Positions 46,354 through 58,392 of a stretch of 64,000 bases of DNA are shown piece after piece (the first letter of the stretch is position 1; each line of letters starts with the position of its first letter). The notes beneath the pieces were generated by a model, which was not told where the DNA came from, ran no database searches, and saw only the letters and a list, made by a program, of their open reading frames with translations. Location: positions 2,170,001 through 2,234,000 of the forward strand of contig JANCIK010000009.1 of assembly GCA_028532985.1 (NCBI GenBank), read 5' to 3'. The position numbers and the translations under genes are program-made. The stretch is from Stropharia rugosoannulata. Its lineage: Eukaryota; Basidiomycota; Agaricomycetes; Agaricales; Strophariaceae.

Positions 46354-46863
46354 GCCTTCCGTCCCGCAGTATTGTCTAACTTATAATAGTTTTAATGTTG
46401 ATATGATATTCGGATGGTATTGCTGAGCAAACTCAGCCCTTGATAAACGTCAGGTAGGTGTTGGAATAAGCAGGTTCCAATTTGAATCACTGAAGAACAA
46501 AGGTAATAATGAGGGTGGAGTTGTGCACTTGCCAAGTCAAAGTCTCTGTCGAGCCTGATCATGTGAATGTTAACGGTGGCAGTGCCAAATGAACCACGCT
46601 GAACGCGAGCGCACGCCACGTCAAGTTAGCATACGCCGATCGCGAATTACTGCAACGCTAGCTCGTACTCAGCTTTTCAGAGGTGATTTTCGTGTTGTAA
46701 TTTGCTGCCATAACACAGGGTATCAGCACTCGAAAGTGATACAAAGTATGATGCTGCATAATAAAACACTATAGTATTTATTATTATTTAAGCGCTGATG
46801 AGCGCTTACATTATTACTACAAGCTTGTCAAGCGATTGTCTAGGTAAAACAAAGTACAAACGG
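46354..46863. other. Intergenic region
   Basis: 510 bp between the CTD-kinase cyclin and the first secreted-protein gene, both on the minus strand. No gene is recognised. Confidence 0.5.
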
Positions 46864-47395
46864 TCAGGCAACAACAACTGTAACATTATTCAACTCCAGA
46901 ACGGGTGCCGGTCCAGCCTATCGTAAACGTAAGTACACCTCGCAGAATGCTAATCGCAGCAATACTTACGCCGATAAGATGCAAGCGAGCGCTCGCCACT
47001 TGCGCAGGCCCCGCGGGGAAATCGGCTGGCGCCACAACAGAGAAGTTCTCATACGGAGTCCCGGGAATCTCATGTAGCTGAGGATTGAAATGCCCATTGA
47101 ATAGAATTGTCCCGAGAACGCCGTCAGACGGAGGACAGAATGTTAGCGATGTGCATTGTGCGATTCCCAATACCAGCCCCACTTCGATGGACCCTTCAAT
47201 ACTGTTCTGAAAGGCGGAACGAATCTCAGAGCGGAGTCACTGCAGCATGAACGCACTTACAGGCCGGATTATCTGGACCGTGAAGTGCTTTCCAGGCCTA
47301 ATGGTCTGCCCCTCTACTGGAAGGCGGATACCACTTCGTTGAGCAAGAGCACAGAGAAACAGGTTGGATAGGATGGTGAGATGCTTGTTCTTCAT
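46864..47395 (-). CDS. Small secreted protein, tandem copy 1
   Basis: Three exons (47261-47395, 46970-47206, 46864-46917) give 141 aa. A signal peptide (MKNKHLTILSNLFLCALA) is followed by QRSGIRLPVEGQTIRPGKHF and IEVGLVLGI. Two Cys and a CPPSDGVLGTILFNGHFNPQ motif follow, and the end is GPAPVLELNNVTV. The fold looks all-beta, like an immunoglobulin-type domain, and belongs to a family common in Agaricomycetes with no assigned role. Both introns are phase 0. It shares length, exon structure and about half its residues with copy 2 and so arose by tandem duplication. Confidence 0.82.
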
Positions 47396-47958
47396 GCTCA
47401 AGTGAGCGGCTACTGAAAGCTGGGAAGGCACTCGACCAGAGGTTCTATTTATCTTTCTTTGAAGGAGCTCAACGCCAACCAGCGCCACTGAAAGGTGAAT
47501 AATGACTCGTGCATATCGCAGGTATACAGATGTCGGATTGAGAGTTCATAATGTCAACTTGTCAAACAGCAAATGGGTTGGAGTAATTTCACTGCTGCAT
47601 TATACTTAGATTGCTATCGAACATGTGAACACTCACCATCAAGGCAGTGGACACAGATCGCTACCATAAACTTATTAAATACCTCATTATGGGAATTAGT
47701 TTAATGTTGACACTGGTACACATCATGTACATAATTGGGCCTCAAGTACATGATTATCATCTACCGTACAGAATGTACTTATGTAGTACTAATTGAACAG
47801 TATCCCATTATTCGACATAAAAGTCAGTGGGTACTATATAACGGTGGGTAGTTGGACAATAGAATGTAGTAAGGTCCTGGAAGAAAAGTACAATTATAGT
47901 TCAAAGGAGTCCGGTAGGTTGTCCGTAAGTCCGAAGGAGAGAGACAATGGCAGCGGCA
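47396..47958. other. Intergenic region between the secreted-protein genes
   Basis: 563 bp, A+T-rich. It includes repeated ATGTAC/GTACAT-type short words around 47700-47800. No gene is recognised. Confidence 0.5.
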
Positions 47959-48509
47959 TTAATCAATGAGTAGTGTAATGTTCTTGACCTCCGTGAAAGG
48001 TTCGGGCCCGGCCTATACGCCAAAATATTTTCATCAGAACATTAGTTCATTCATCGCGTCGTGAAATGAAATCTGTATGTACTTACGCCAATGAGCGTCA
48101 CATGGTAGACAGCCAACTGAGCTGGGCCCTGAGGAAGAGCTGAAGGGAGTGTCACAGTGAAATTTTGGTGCGGTGGCTTGGACGTCGAGTGGAATTGGGG
48201 GTTGTAAGGACCGTTATACAGGATGGACCCCAGCACGTCGGCGGGTGGAATACACGTTGTTTGGTGACATGAATTTACGGCAATGACAACAGCGACCTCC
48301 TGTGAGCCCGTCAGGGTGTCCTAAAGATTTACGTTAGCGGCGGTTATGGGCGGGAGCGCGAAACGGCGTACAGGTCGGTCGACTTCCACAAGGACACTTG
48401 AACCTGCTTTGGCATGTGTCCTGTCTGCGGGAAATCCTATGGCAATACTTTGCGCGGTCGCGAGTCCGACAAGAAGGGAGGAAAGTGCAGTAGCGAGTGC
48501 AAATTTCAT
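47959..48509 (-). CDS. Small secreted protein, tandem copy 2
   Basis: Three exons (48372-48509, 48087-48320, 47959-48012) give 141 aa. The signal peptide MKFALATALSSLLVGLATA is followed by QSIAIGFPADRTHAKAGSSV, LTGSQEVAVVIAVNSC, CIPPADVLGSILYNGPYNPQ and FTVTLPSALPQGPAQLAVYH, ending TEVKNITLLID. Compared with copy 1 the last exon has the same length (54 nt) and the first two differ by only 3 nt each; both introns are phase 0. A TATA box lies 92 nt upstream. It is extracellular by its signal peptide; function unknown. Confidence 0.85.
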
Positions 48510-51500
48510 TGTATTAAAGAGTTGCTATGTGTAAAGGTGCTAGTGCGTTGGTGTTTGGAGTTTGGAGACAAGTTGGAGTCTATATGTCGGCAACAACACG
48601 CTTTTATATGCTTCCTCAGGCCTTCCCTTTGATCATGAGATGCTATGCACTCAGCTAATTAGGAATAGGATATGATGAAATAGATCCAGAAACTTCTTGT
48701 GCAAGCGAGGCATTGTCCGGTTTCGAAGATAATAATAGCGTACATGCGGAATGGAGCGAGGTCAATATAGCCCGGAATTGGCAAACAGCTGACCTTCCGA
48801 ACTCTCTCTCCGAAGGCTATGGAGCCACTCAAATCGCGTCTAACAATGAAAGTAAAAATATTTCCTAAAGGTCCCCGCCTACCTGAACCATTTTGACATC
48901 CACATGTTGTCGCCCACAATTGCCACTGGTTGAAAAACTCAGATTACATGATGGTACGTAACAATCTTCCCCCAGAGGCGAAAGATGCATGTTTCGATAG
49001 TGAAGGTGTTTTAGCGGGAGCCGCGGAGGAAGATGCGGTGTGATGTGTGATAAGCCTGAGATTACGACTCCAAGCTTACCGACAGTATACGGTCGAAGTA
49101 GCTGCTGCCTTCAATGACGTCCATTCCGTAGGCCACGAGCTAGCAAAAAAGATGTTTCAAATCCACCACAAAAAAATCTACCACAGGAAGACGGCGCAGT
49201 AACCAATTTCGAGTTGTGAGGCTTGTCGCTGAGCCGGTCAAAGTCAGGAAGCGTACACAAACACTAACAACTTCCACGAGAGGAGAGCTCCAAAAAATTG
49301 GAAGTGATAGATCTTCCCCCGTGGATACTTCAAGATCTTGGCCGGACCATAGTAAGGTTGATATTTTTAATTCTATGACGCAGGGCCCTGCCTTCCTTTG
49401 CTTTGCATCGGTCATGTCGTTCAACTACCAGCTAATATCAAGCTAATACCACCAACTAGTCTGGATTTTCTCGAGTTTTCGTCCCTCAGCACAAATCGGA
49501 TAGTCATATCGGAGATTGAGTATACCAAGTAGCAACCAAGTAGTCGCGGACAAAAATCATGGCCGTGGCTGGAACCAGTCTTGAATCGGCACGAGCGGGC
49601 TCCACTCATTTTCTATACATCGCGGCTAGTCGCACGCTCTCGGAGGACAAAATACTGTGCTTGGTATTAACGCCTTCGAGTGGCAGCTTCTGGATAGCTG
49701 ACTTATCATAAAAAGTGTCGATACATTACATGTGGACAACTCAGCGATATGGGAAGTTAAAGGCCGAGCCGTTCTATCTGAATAGGTCGCTACTTGATGT
49801 CACCGACTTCGTATAAATCATTTACGCATACCTAATGCGCCTCCAACACCGATATCGGCCGTTCACAAAGCCTGCTGCACCCCGAAGAACAGGGGAGGAA
49901 AGGTGGCTTCTTTGCACCTTCGGTTCAGATTGTGCCTTGTCTACTACAGCCAGAGAAAAGATCCCCAGACACAGTGAGTCTATGAAGACACTTCTGAATA
50001 GGGCAAATCTAGAGCCGAACAATCCGAACTTGAAGTACCATCCTTCTCTGGCCAGAGTGGGTAGGCACAGGCATCCGACAATCCTGATCCACGGGGATGG
50101 ATATACTCGAGTACCTCTGTCTTCTTCATGATGTCAGCGGTATATATGCGCTCTTTGATGACAGACTTGGAAGTTTGAGTTGAACTGAGTCGAACTATGA
50201 CACCCTAAATCAGAATAATCTTTCGGATTACGCAGATGATATCCTTCGAGTAAGCACATACCATTTCTCCAGACTGATGGACTACAAAGATCACATAAAA
50301 CACCTGGTTTTAATGACGAGTTTTACGGGATTCTACACTTGACAGAACCATACGGTCGAAGAAGGCCGCCATATACAAATAAATGCACCACTATGCAGGT
50401 CGCTGTGGACATCGATCACTGCGTGGGTGAGTATCATTCGATCTATGAAGCTGGGAAAACTTCTAACGCGGCGCTACATAGTCAAGGTTCTATACTTGAT
50501 CGACTTCCATCAAGCGTATCATATCGGAGTCTGGTTTTGGGAGATTAGTCAGAGTACAGCATTCGAATGGCCTGTCTTCAAGAAAGACGCGAGCGAGAAC
50601 TCAAACAGAATAGTGCATACATGCGATGCGCATGAAGCGTCTGTCATAATCACTTGTAGGTGAAGACGGCGGGACGAATAAGCTCCAAAAACGGAGTTGC
50701 CGCAAATTCTGAGGTTGATGCGAGATTGATGATCACGAAGTCAATTTGTAAAACTGGGAAGGGAGACTGGTAATCGGGCCGCAGTGCTGTGTACCTTCAT
50801 ATAAGATGCCGAATAGAGTTGGAGAAGTTCGGTAATTCTTTGAGTCTGAATGTAAATCTCGAAAGCTCTGCCAATCAGGTTTTGGGGTGTATGTGACATT
50901 TCCAGACCTCAGGACTGAGTACTTGTACTAGAGCTCTCAGGAACCGATGGATTTGAGGAAAGTTTATGCGCGATTTGAATGGGCGTGGCAATACATAGCA
51001 TGGAGTCCTAGTATTAGTAATTATATCGCTGTCGTTGTACTGTCAAATGCTTTTAGTCGGAAAAATGTAAGTAGGTATGTCGCAAGCAGCAAACAGTAGC
51101 GTGGGCTTATTCCTGGCTTACCGCAAACTTTAGTCAAACTCTTGGCGCTTTTCTCCAGATACTTTTAGTATTTCAAGTTCAAATATGCGTGAACACGATG
51201 CTGAAGATTCACGGTAGGTGGTCTGCGGGCTGCCCAACGGGGCATATGCTTTCTTCCAATGAATATCGCACGTTTTCTGGTCAGCCGACAGGGTCTAGGC
51301 AAACTAATGTCAGATTCGGTTGTGCCAAATTTGGCTGACGCAATTCAAGGTGAGCCCGATGTTGGCCCGATGGCGGTAAACTGTACATTTCATTGTTGCT
51401 CAATGGTTATGTTCAATATGGATGCTGATTTGACAGGAGTTTGGGGCACTAGTGCGCGGGTTTGTGACTCGCAGAGTGGACATTGAGCAGGATTCTGAGT

Positions 51501-51993
51501 ATACGCGTAGAATGGATGGTGAGGGTAAAAGACTGGAAACGGATGCAGTTCGGAGTTCGAAAGTACGTTGAGCGCCACTTCCGCATCGGCACTGCTTTGT
51601 TTGGCAACATCTTGTGCTGGGATGCCCCGGCAGTCATTGCTCTGCTTCTGTATCTCTTCCTAGTCCCAGTCTTTTTAAAATTCTCTCAAGGACACCGGTG
51701 GGTGGAGGAGACCCAAATCAAGCAGTGGCGTTATCGATATTTGAATTAGTCATCGCTAGGGTGAACCATGAGGCATCTGCTTGGTTTTGTTTACATGGCA
51801 TGCCATCGTGATTGGGTTGTTTGGCTTCGCTTGTCTCTGTACCTTCTGTGATTTGTCCCGTTTCTTGATTTTGGTGAATTCGATTCAGCGTTCGCCCTGG
51901 TCGCCTTATACTTTCCCATACTCTCGCTGCCCCGTCTTTCATTCTACAAATCTCCTCTAGCTCCGAGCAGGTCTCACTTCATCACAAATCCTC
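48510..51993. other. Gene-poor region
   Basis: About 3.5 kb. Open frames are all under 100 codons and none is recognisable; composition is near that of other intergenic DNA here. It may be decayed mobile-element or gene sequence, but I cannot name any. Confidence 0.5.
48601..48608 (-). promoter_or_regulatory. TATA box of secreted-protein copy 2
   Basis: TATAAAAG on the minus strand, about 92 nt upstream of the start codon at 48509. Confidence 0.5.
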
Positions 51994-54900
51994 ATGACCA
52001 CAGACATTGACTCTGCTGTTGAGATGTCCTCTGTTCCACCTCCTTTATCCTCGGGTCAACCTCATTTACGCTCTCAACGAGAGGGTAACGAGAAGAATAT
52101 GAATATGAAGCGCCCATTTGATCAGCTTGACGAGGTCTGTCTTGTATTGTATTAACATGTTGCCAATAAATAAAGGCATGATCACTGACTCTCGGTTCTT
52201 AGGGATTCAGTTCAGAAACACAGCGCTCACCACAGCGTAGTGTGCGAATGCGTGAAAACGGGCAGTACGTATCGGGTCACTGGTTGATTTCGCCCCAACC
52301 TGCTGCTCATGTTCTACTGTCTAACGTCACGCCTGCGTCCAGCCAGCTACCCGGAGACATATCAGCACTGGAGAAAGAGGCGCACCTCAATCCAAATTTA
52401 GCAACCGGCCTAGAGCTATTGGCAACCTCTACAAACGAAGTATGTCCCTTTGTCTACGCAATGCTTTAATGCTATATCGCATCATTTTGTTTGCGCGCGT
52501 ATTTCCTTCTTATATCCAGATTTCTCATTCTCATCTATTAGACAGTGAGGAGCGAGGCCTATGAAGGGGCGGTGCAAGACACGGAAATGGGGGATGACCG
52601 AGTGGTAGACCCTCACAATCATCAGAATGGCTCACCGCTCCCAGTTGGGCAATCTACGGCAGGTAAAGTTGACAATATTCAAAAAAAGAAAATTTCGTTT
52701 CTAATTGTGACAATAATTTATGCTGTTTTATTGATTTTATTTTATTCGCCCATCTTATATCTGCCTGCGTAGATCATGACCCACCAACTTATGAGTTGGC
52801 TAGCACGGGAGACGTGGAGATGCAGAACGGAACAGGTAGAGTCGCGTTTGCTTCTCTTCGTAAAAGTGCAGCGGGATTCAAACGTTCAATATGCAGCAGA
52901 TAAGCAGCAGAGTCCTAGAAGAAGAGTTACGAGGCAATCGAGCACAGCAATATTAAAGCCTACTTCTTCTCCGAAGTCTAGCATAGATTCCACTCCATCA
53001 AAGGTATGCTTTTTCTTTTTCTTTCTTGTACAGCCATGTAAAACGACAGTCCAGTCTAACAGCAAATCAAAGCCGACGTCTTCCGTGTCATTGAACTTGG
53101 AGTCAGAAACAAATGGCCAGCGAGCATCGTCGACATCTTCGACTTTAGCGCATGCACTTGGACATGCTCCAATTATGCCTTTCCCTAACGGCGAGGTCTC
53201 CATGTCATCCTCATCTAAATCGCCTCGAACAAACGTTGTTCCGCCTTCTCCGTCCATGGAGAGTATATTGAAAGTCGCAGAGGCAGCGGTTGCCGCTCAA
53301 AATGCTGCCAAGCAAGCCAAATTGGCTGTAGAACCTTCAGGACAGGCAGATGCAACTACTGATCCAAACCTCGACCCCAGCCTCTTTTCTAGTGCCAAAA
53401 CCGTCGGTGAGGGAAGTGAAGCTTCCGGCTCATCATCTACTGCCGCAAAGCCTGATCCTCCTCCTGTTGATACAACTACCTCTACTTCAAATGCAACAGC
53501 CAGCGGTTCCAATGCAACATCTACAAGTTCTATTACACCATCAAGCCTCAGTAGTAACCCTTACCTAAGTCTTAGCGCAAATCTGCTATCACGGGCTGGT
53601 TCCGGCTCCACAACGCCGACGGGCCACCATATGTTCATGCCCTATCCTCTGTTTTATCCTCCTGCTACACCAGTGGCTCCTGGTAGTCCTTCGTATTCCA
53701 TCCCTTACAACCCTTACTACTATCTTACTGCTCCCATGCCCGGCCCAAACGGCATGTACCCAGCCCCTGCTAATTTCACGCCCCAGCCTACAGTGCCACA
53801 ACAGCGGCCGCCGCCCGCTGAGCCACCGCGCGCGAAGCCGAAGCGCCTAAAAGCTCACACTGTCACAACGAAGAGCTTCAGCATTCCCATGGTTCCACGC
53901 GATAAGAAAGGCAAACCAATGTTGCCCTTGAACGTGGGTATCATGACGGTGATCAATCTTGGTGAAGTATGTATGCGAGAGCATTTCCATACGGAAAGAT
54001 ATATATTTCCAGTCGGATATGAAGTCACCAGGTTAGTCCCTGTTTTTCTCTTTTCTTTCTTTCTTTCTTTTTTTTTTTTTAAAAAAAAACAAGCTCACTT
54101 TCTGTATCTAAGACGTTATCTCTCGACTATAGACCCTACTATCGAGGTAGTGTACCATTGTACTATCCTGGATGGCGGTGATGGTCCTAAATTCCAAATC
54201 ATTCCGTCCGACCGTCTGGACAAACCGATCATTGCTGGAACAGCCACAGGAGCTTGGTCGAGTATCGTCAAGCAAGCTAACGCTATTCGAAATCGCCAAC
54301 ACTCCAACTCAGTATCGGGTCCTGATTTTTTTGGGTTGGGTCAAAACACAATCAAGCATCTTATTCAGGAACTACCTAACGCTGATAAGCTTCGAGATTA
54401 TGTTTGGCAGAATTTTGTCGAGGGAGGGTCAGTACTTGTAATCTTTTTCCCTGCTTTGGTGTTATTGATGTCGCTTTGAATACCACATAGTCCTCTTGGT
54501 GGACGTCATGCGGCTGTTATCCCTGCACTGCCAGAAGAGTACGATGCTTCTCTCCCCATCGGTGCTTACTACCCTAAGCGTGAAGCCAATCCAAATCCTA
54601 ATCTGCCGAGAGGAATGTCACACTATCCCCAGCATATAATTGCCCAGGCAGAGGCACAGCGACTTCAGACGTTGGCACAACAGCAACAACAACTGCAGCA
54701 GCAGCAGTCAAACTCACAAGAACAGCAAGCCGTTGCAGGTCCATCAACATCTATGACGAGCTCCTCGTCAATACCACCTGGACAAGCAGCGAGTGCCGTG
54801 CTTCCAGGAGGAGCCGCATCCGACAGCCTAAGCATTCAACAATACCAACATACTCAAACCTTGGAGCAAGTACCTTTACAAGGTCAACAAACGCCTACTA

Positions 54901-55124
54901 CGCCTGAAAAACGACCAACCAGGAGCATCGCTGTCATTGACAACACCTCGCCGTCGTCAGCGACCCGCCAAACTCGTGCGCGCGCGAATCAGCAACAGCC
55001 AGTCACACATACCGTCCATGGGACGGAACCCACAACCCTCAACGCCGACGGAACAACACCGACGACGTTTGCTAGCATCATGAGTGCATATCCTGCTCCA
55101 GGTCAACCTACTACAACCAGCTGA
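51994..55124 (+). CDS. FYRN/FYRC-domain nuclear protein (TBRG1-like)
   Basis: Eight exons (51994-52134, 52203-52439, 52542-52662, 52773-52835, 52897-53003, 53055-54031, 54113-54427, 54491-55124) give 864 aa. The FYRN domain is PLNVGIMTVINLGEV ... FHTERYIFPVGYEVTR. The FYRC domain is TIEVVYHCTILDGGDG ... FQIIPSDRLDKP followed by GAWSSIVKQAN. The pair forms one fold found in chromatin proteins such as TBRG1 and MLL. Long Ser/Thr/Pro-rich regions precede it, and a Gln-rich run (about residues 710-730) plus Ser/Thr-rich tail follow. A basic stretch RAKPKRLKAH just before FYRN may be a nuclear signal. The intron within FYRN-FYRC contains a CTTT microsatellite and T/A runs (54056-54089). Confidence 0.85.
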
Positions 55125-56214
55125 TGTAACCATGATTTTCCTTCGCCGATGCTCTTTCCCTATATTATATCATTCTCACTCAATCTGTTTCGTCGCAACT
55201 TTCAAGCTTATCTCTCCATTGCATAACTTTCGACTGGTCGTATATAATTCCACTGGGCGGCAATTTCTGCTGAATACATATGCTCAAACATCACAAACAT
55301 CATCAATCAGAAAAATCGGAAACGAGTACGAACGGCGTGGATCGTTCTGGTGACTTGTTGGTGATATCTCATGTGCTGCTTATTTCATACATCCTCACCC
55401 CATGCGCAGTTTAACCAGTGGTTCTAATTTCTAGTGACATTCTCATCGCGCTAATGGTTGGAATGCGCACTGTACAGCCTCACAGAGTCATGTTACAGAT
55501 TTGAATCCTCTCAACGATATTATCCAGAGGTCATTCATAAAGTAACTCTACGCCCTCGATCTGCGTACTCTGGGACGCCTGTCGGGCTACCTTTTACCCC
55601 CTAGTACACATGATAAGGTGTTGCAGATGATGGAATGTCGATTGTTATTGACCCAGTGCAGACCGGGTTGATGACTTCGTCTGCCATTAAATGTGGCACC
55701 TAACGCCATGCAGCGGCAACAGTAATTATCGTTGAGTGGTTCTATACGTGTCTCTGTGGAAACTCCTATCGACCAGGTCAGTGTCGGTTTCCGAGTGCTA
55801 TGTGAGACAGACATCTTCTTTCTTTGCTTCGTTTTCTTTTCCATTAAAATAATTGATCATTTTAGCTCTACAGTGAAAATTCCGTATTTGATGTTGATTT
55901 ATTGCCCCTTCTTCTCGTTCACCGGGAAGCGCCTTGTCTGGCTCCCTTCTTCCAGGTGAACGTCATGATATGATCATTTCGATTCATATTGCGGGCTACA
56001 CGAACATAGCATGAGCTCGAATACATGCGCCTTACCAAGGACTCGTTCCGTTGCGAGGCCCGTGCCGGGAAAAGAGTAGTATATGAGGCAAACAATTTTT
56101 GATAGGCACTGGAGATGAGTAGATGATATACATATTTGTCAAAAAAGGATCGTCATATAAGCAAAAGCTGGTTTCCTTTAGGAAATTTATATCTTGCCGC
56201 GAGGAGGTGAGGTC
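55125..56214. other. Convergent intergenic region
   Basis: About 1.1 kb between converging stops of the FYR gene and the sirtuin. It must hold both 3' UTRs. No gene is recognised. Confidence 0.5.
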
Positions 56215-57757
56215 TTAAATTGGCACTTCTTTATCGCCTTTGGTATCCTTTGTAGTAGTCGAGTTTTTTTCGGATTCTGTTGTCCCACTGGTCGATAATG
56301 TCGATGAAGCTATATCTTCAGAAGACTTTGAAGGAGCAGGAATTTCCGCCTTGACATCGTCTGCCTTATCATCCGGTGCTGTGGCTCGACCGTGAAGTTC
56401 AGAAGCATCTTCAGGCCCAAAACCAAGTTCTTCTAGTTGTTTCTCGATCTCCTGGAGAGCATCGGACTTCTCTGAGACATCACTAGGTCCCCCTTTTGGC
56501 TCTAATTTTGTGTCTGTCAGGTTTGTTAAGACGCTAGACTCCGTGTCAGCCCATAACCGGTCGAGTTCATCCTCCCAGCCCAGCTCTTTGCAGAGCTCAC
56601 GGACAACCTCGTCACATTTTCCCAGTAGCACGACATCGTCAGTCCTCGAGCCGAACGACCCCACTCTATCGAGGTTGATTAGAACGCGAGGGCATGTATC
56701 GTCCACTCGCTCAGCGAGAGAGGCAAATGGTTGTACCGTCAACGACGTGCCCATGACGATAAGCAAGTCTGCCTTTTTCAGGTTGGGCACGGCATGGATG
56801 AAGTTTTGAGGGAGCTAATTCTTTTCGTTAGTATTTTTTGAAACGAGGTAAATTATGCTGGAGGCATAGAATACGTACAGCTTCTCCAAAGAAGACGATG
56901 TCGGGTTTGACGTATCCACCGCAGGAGTCGCATTTGGCTATTTTCTTTGCGAGTATGTGCTCCTTCATGCGTTCATCATCGAATGGCTCTTCACAGTAGA
57001 TACATCGCTGCGTCGCAAAGCTTCCGTGAGCCTCAATGATCTTGTCCCCTGGGACACCAGCTCGGCGCTCGAGAGTATCAATGTTCTGCGTAAAACAGGT
57101 ATGCAGCAGATCTTTTTCGGCGAGCAGTCGGATGAATGAATGCGTGAGCGTGGGCCTGAATTTTCCCGGATAAAGCTCGTGTGCAAGTGTATAGACTATT
57201 TACAATTAGAAAATAGTGAATGGACAGAACACTGCATAAATCACAGAAAGCGTACACGGTACAGGGTTCCTTCGGAAGAAGTTGATTTCGAATACAGCTT
57301 CGGGGTGAGGTAGATTCAACCTCGCAAGATTGGACTGTGTTCATGAATAGAGACAAATTACTAAACCAAGTCGTGGGTCAAGGGAAATAACCACCCACAT
57401 AAAGGCCTGTATAATTATATAATTCTGTGAGTTAGAAGATACACCTATTACAGTCGGAAATTAGTACTTACCCGTTTCAGGAGATCTGAAGTCAGGGATC
57501 CCGGCGGATGTGCTCACGCCTTCAAGCAAGGTGACTGAGTGAGCAATTCGTTGGCTTCTCACATATTAATTCCAAACCTGCTCCTAGCTATACAATCTAT
57601 TGAGCCGACGAAAAACGGAAGTACCGGAGATACGTACCATCAGCATGATATCGACGCATTTCTTTGAGTGTATGTACTTGGCGAGCGATGGGACATCTCT
57701 TGCATCGAGGACTTGTGGTTTGCCCAGGCCAGAGCGAGTTCTGCCGTTTCGGTTCAT
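56215..57757 (-). CDS. NAD-dependent deacetylase, class I sirtuin (Hst2/SIRT2-like)
   Basis: Seven exons (57638-57757, 57578-57587, 57472-57519, 57399-57406, 57256-57334, 56879-57195, 56215-56814) give 393 aa. Motifs in order: LGAGVSTSAGIPDFRSPE (NAD loop), FTQNIDTLERRAG, EAHGSF (catalytic His), zinc ligands CIYC ... CDSC, PDIVFFGE, VMGTSLTVQPFASL and LINLDRVG. The arrangement is that of cytosolic/nuclear Hst2-type enzymes, which remove acetyl groups from histone H4K16 and other proteins while consuming NAD. Two exons are tiny, 10 nt (completing LGAG) and 8 nt (GLY), but both preserve the frame and the signature motifs. The acidic, Ser/Thr-rich C-terminal 110 residues are probably disordered. 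Confidence 0.93.
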
Positions 57758-58392
57758 TGAAGTAGTGACTGTTAGTACTAGTTTAATACGGATAACTTCA
57801 GTGAGTTATATCCAACAAGACTAAAGCGCACGCAGGTTAATTCTATTATCCAAGTGGTATCGGCATAGCAGACTTACAATGGAATTATGCGGAGCCTATT
57901 TGAGGAAGATAAGACAACTCTAATAGCTTAGTAATGAGTAAAGCACCAGAGCCAATCAGTTAAAATTGCTTTGGGATTGAGAGAGTACTTGTTCGTTTTG
58001 CTGGAGTTATGGTTTGGTGTGCAGTGGCTTTCAGGCAGTGGATGAGAAGATGATGGTATGAACCAACCTTTTTAGTATGACATCTTGGATGACAAATACT
58101 ATCTAGGTCATATGAGTCAGTATCAAGTTGGTATCCTAGAATCTTGGGAACTTGCGAATCAGCTGTAACTTGAGTCACTGGCATTATTTGAAATGACTCT
58201 CAGCAATTGTCGTTGCAATATTCGACACAGTGCACAGTTCCATTTCTCCAATAATTATATAATTGATTCAAATAAAGTCACCGTAAGTGGCAATCCACTT
58301 GAAGACAGGCTTCGGTGGATGGGCTCTAACAAAAGGCACATACGTTGAAATGCATATAGTCCGGACAGCGATTTCAACTAGGCTTGACCACA
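57758..58392. other. Intergenic region
   Basis: 635 bp between the sirtuin start and the S28 peptidase stop, both minus strand. A short minus-strand frame near 57960-58184 is not recognisable. Confidence 0.5.

Noticed and set aside
49822..50022. Minus-strand frame with a membrane-like segment
   Set aside because: 66 codons, alone, and with an equally long frame on the other strand; too weak to call.
53004..53033. 30-nt intron in the FYR gene
   Set aside because: Shorter than any other intron in the window; extending the acceptor to 53054 gives a normal 51-nt intron in phase.
52776..54479. Single 567-codon frame as the FYR protein
   Set aside because: It starts out of phase with the supported upstream exons, reads through two or three introns (for example the T-rich one at 54032-54112) and ends in an intron. 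The spliced model keeps both FYR domains intact.
57960..58184. Minus-strand 74-codon frame between the sirtuin and the S28 gene
   Set aside because: No motif, no splice partners and no promoter signs; could be chance.
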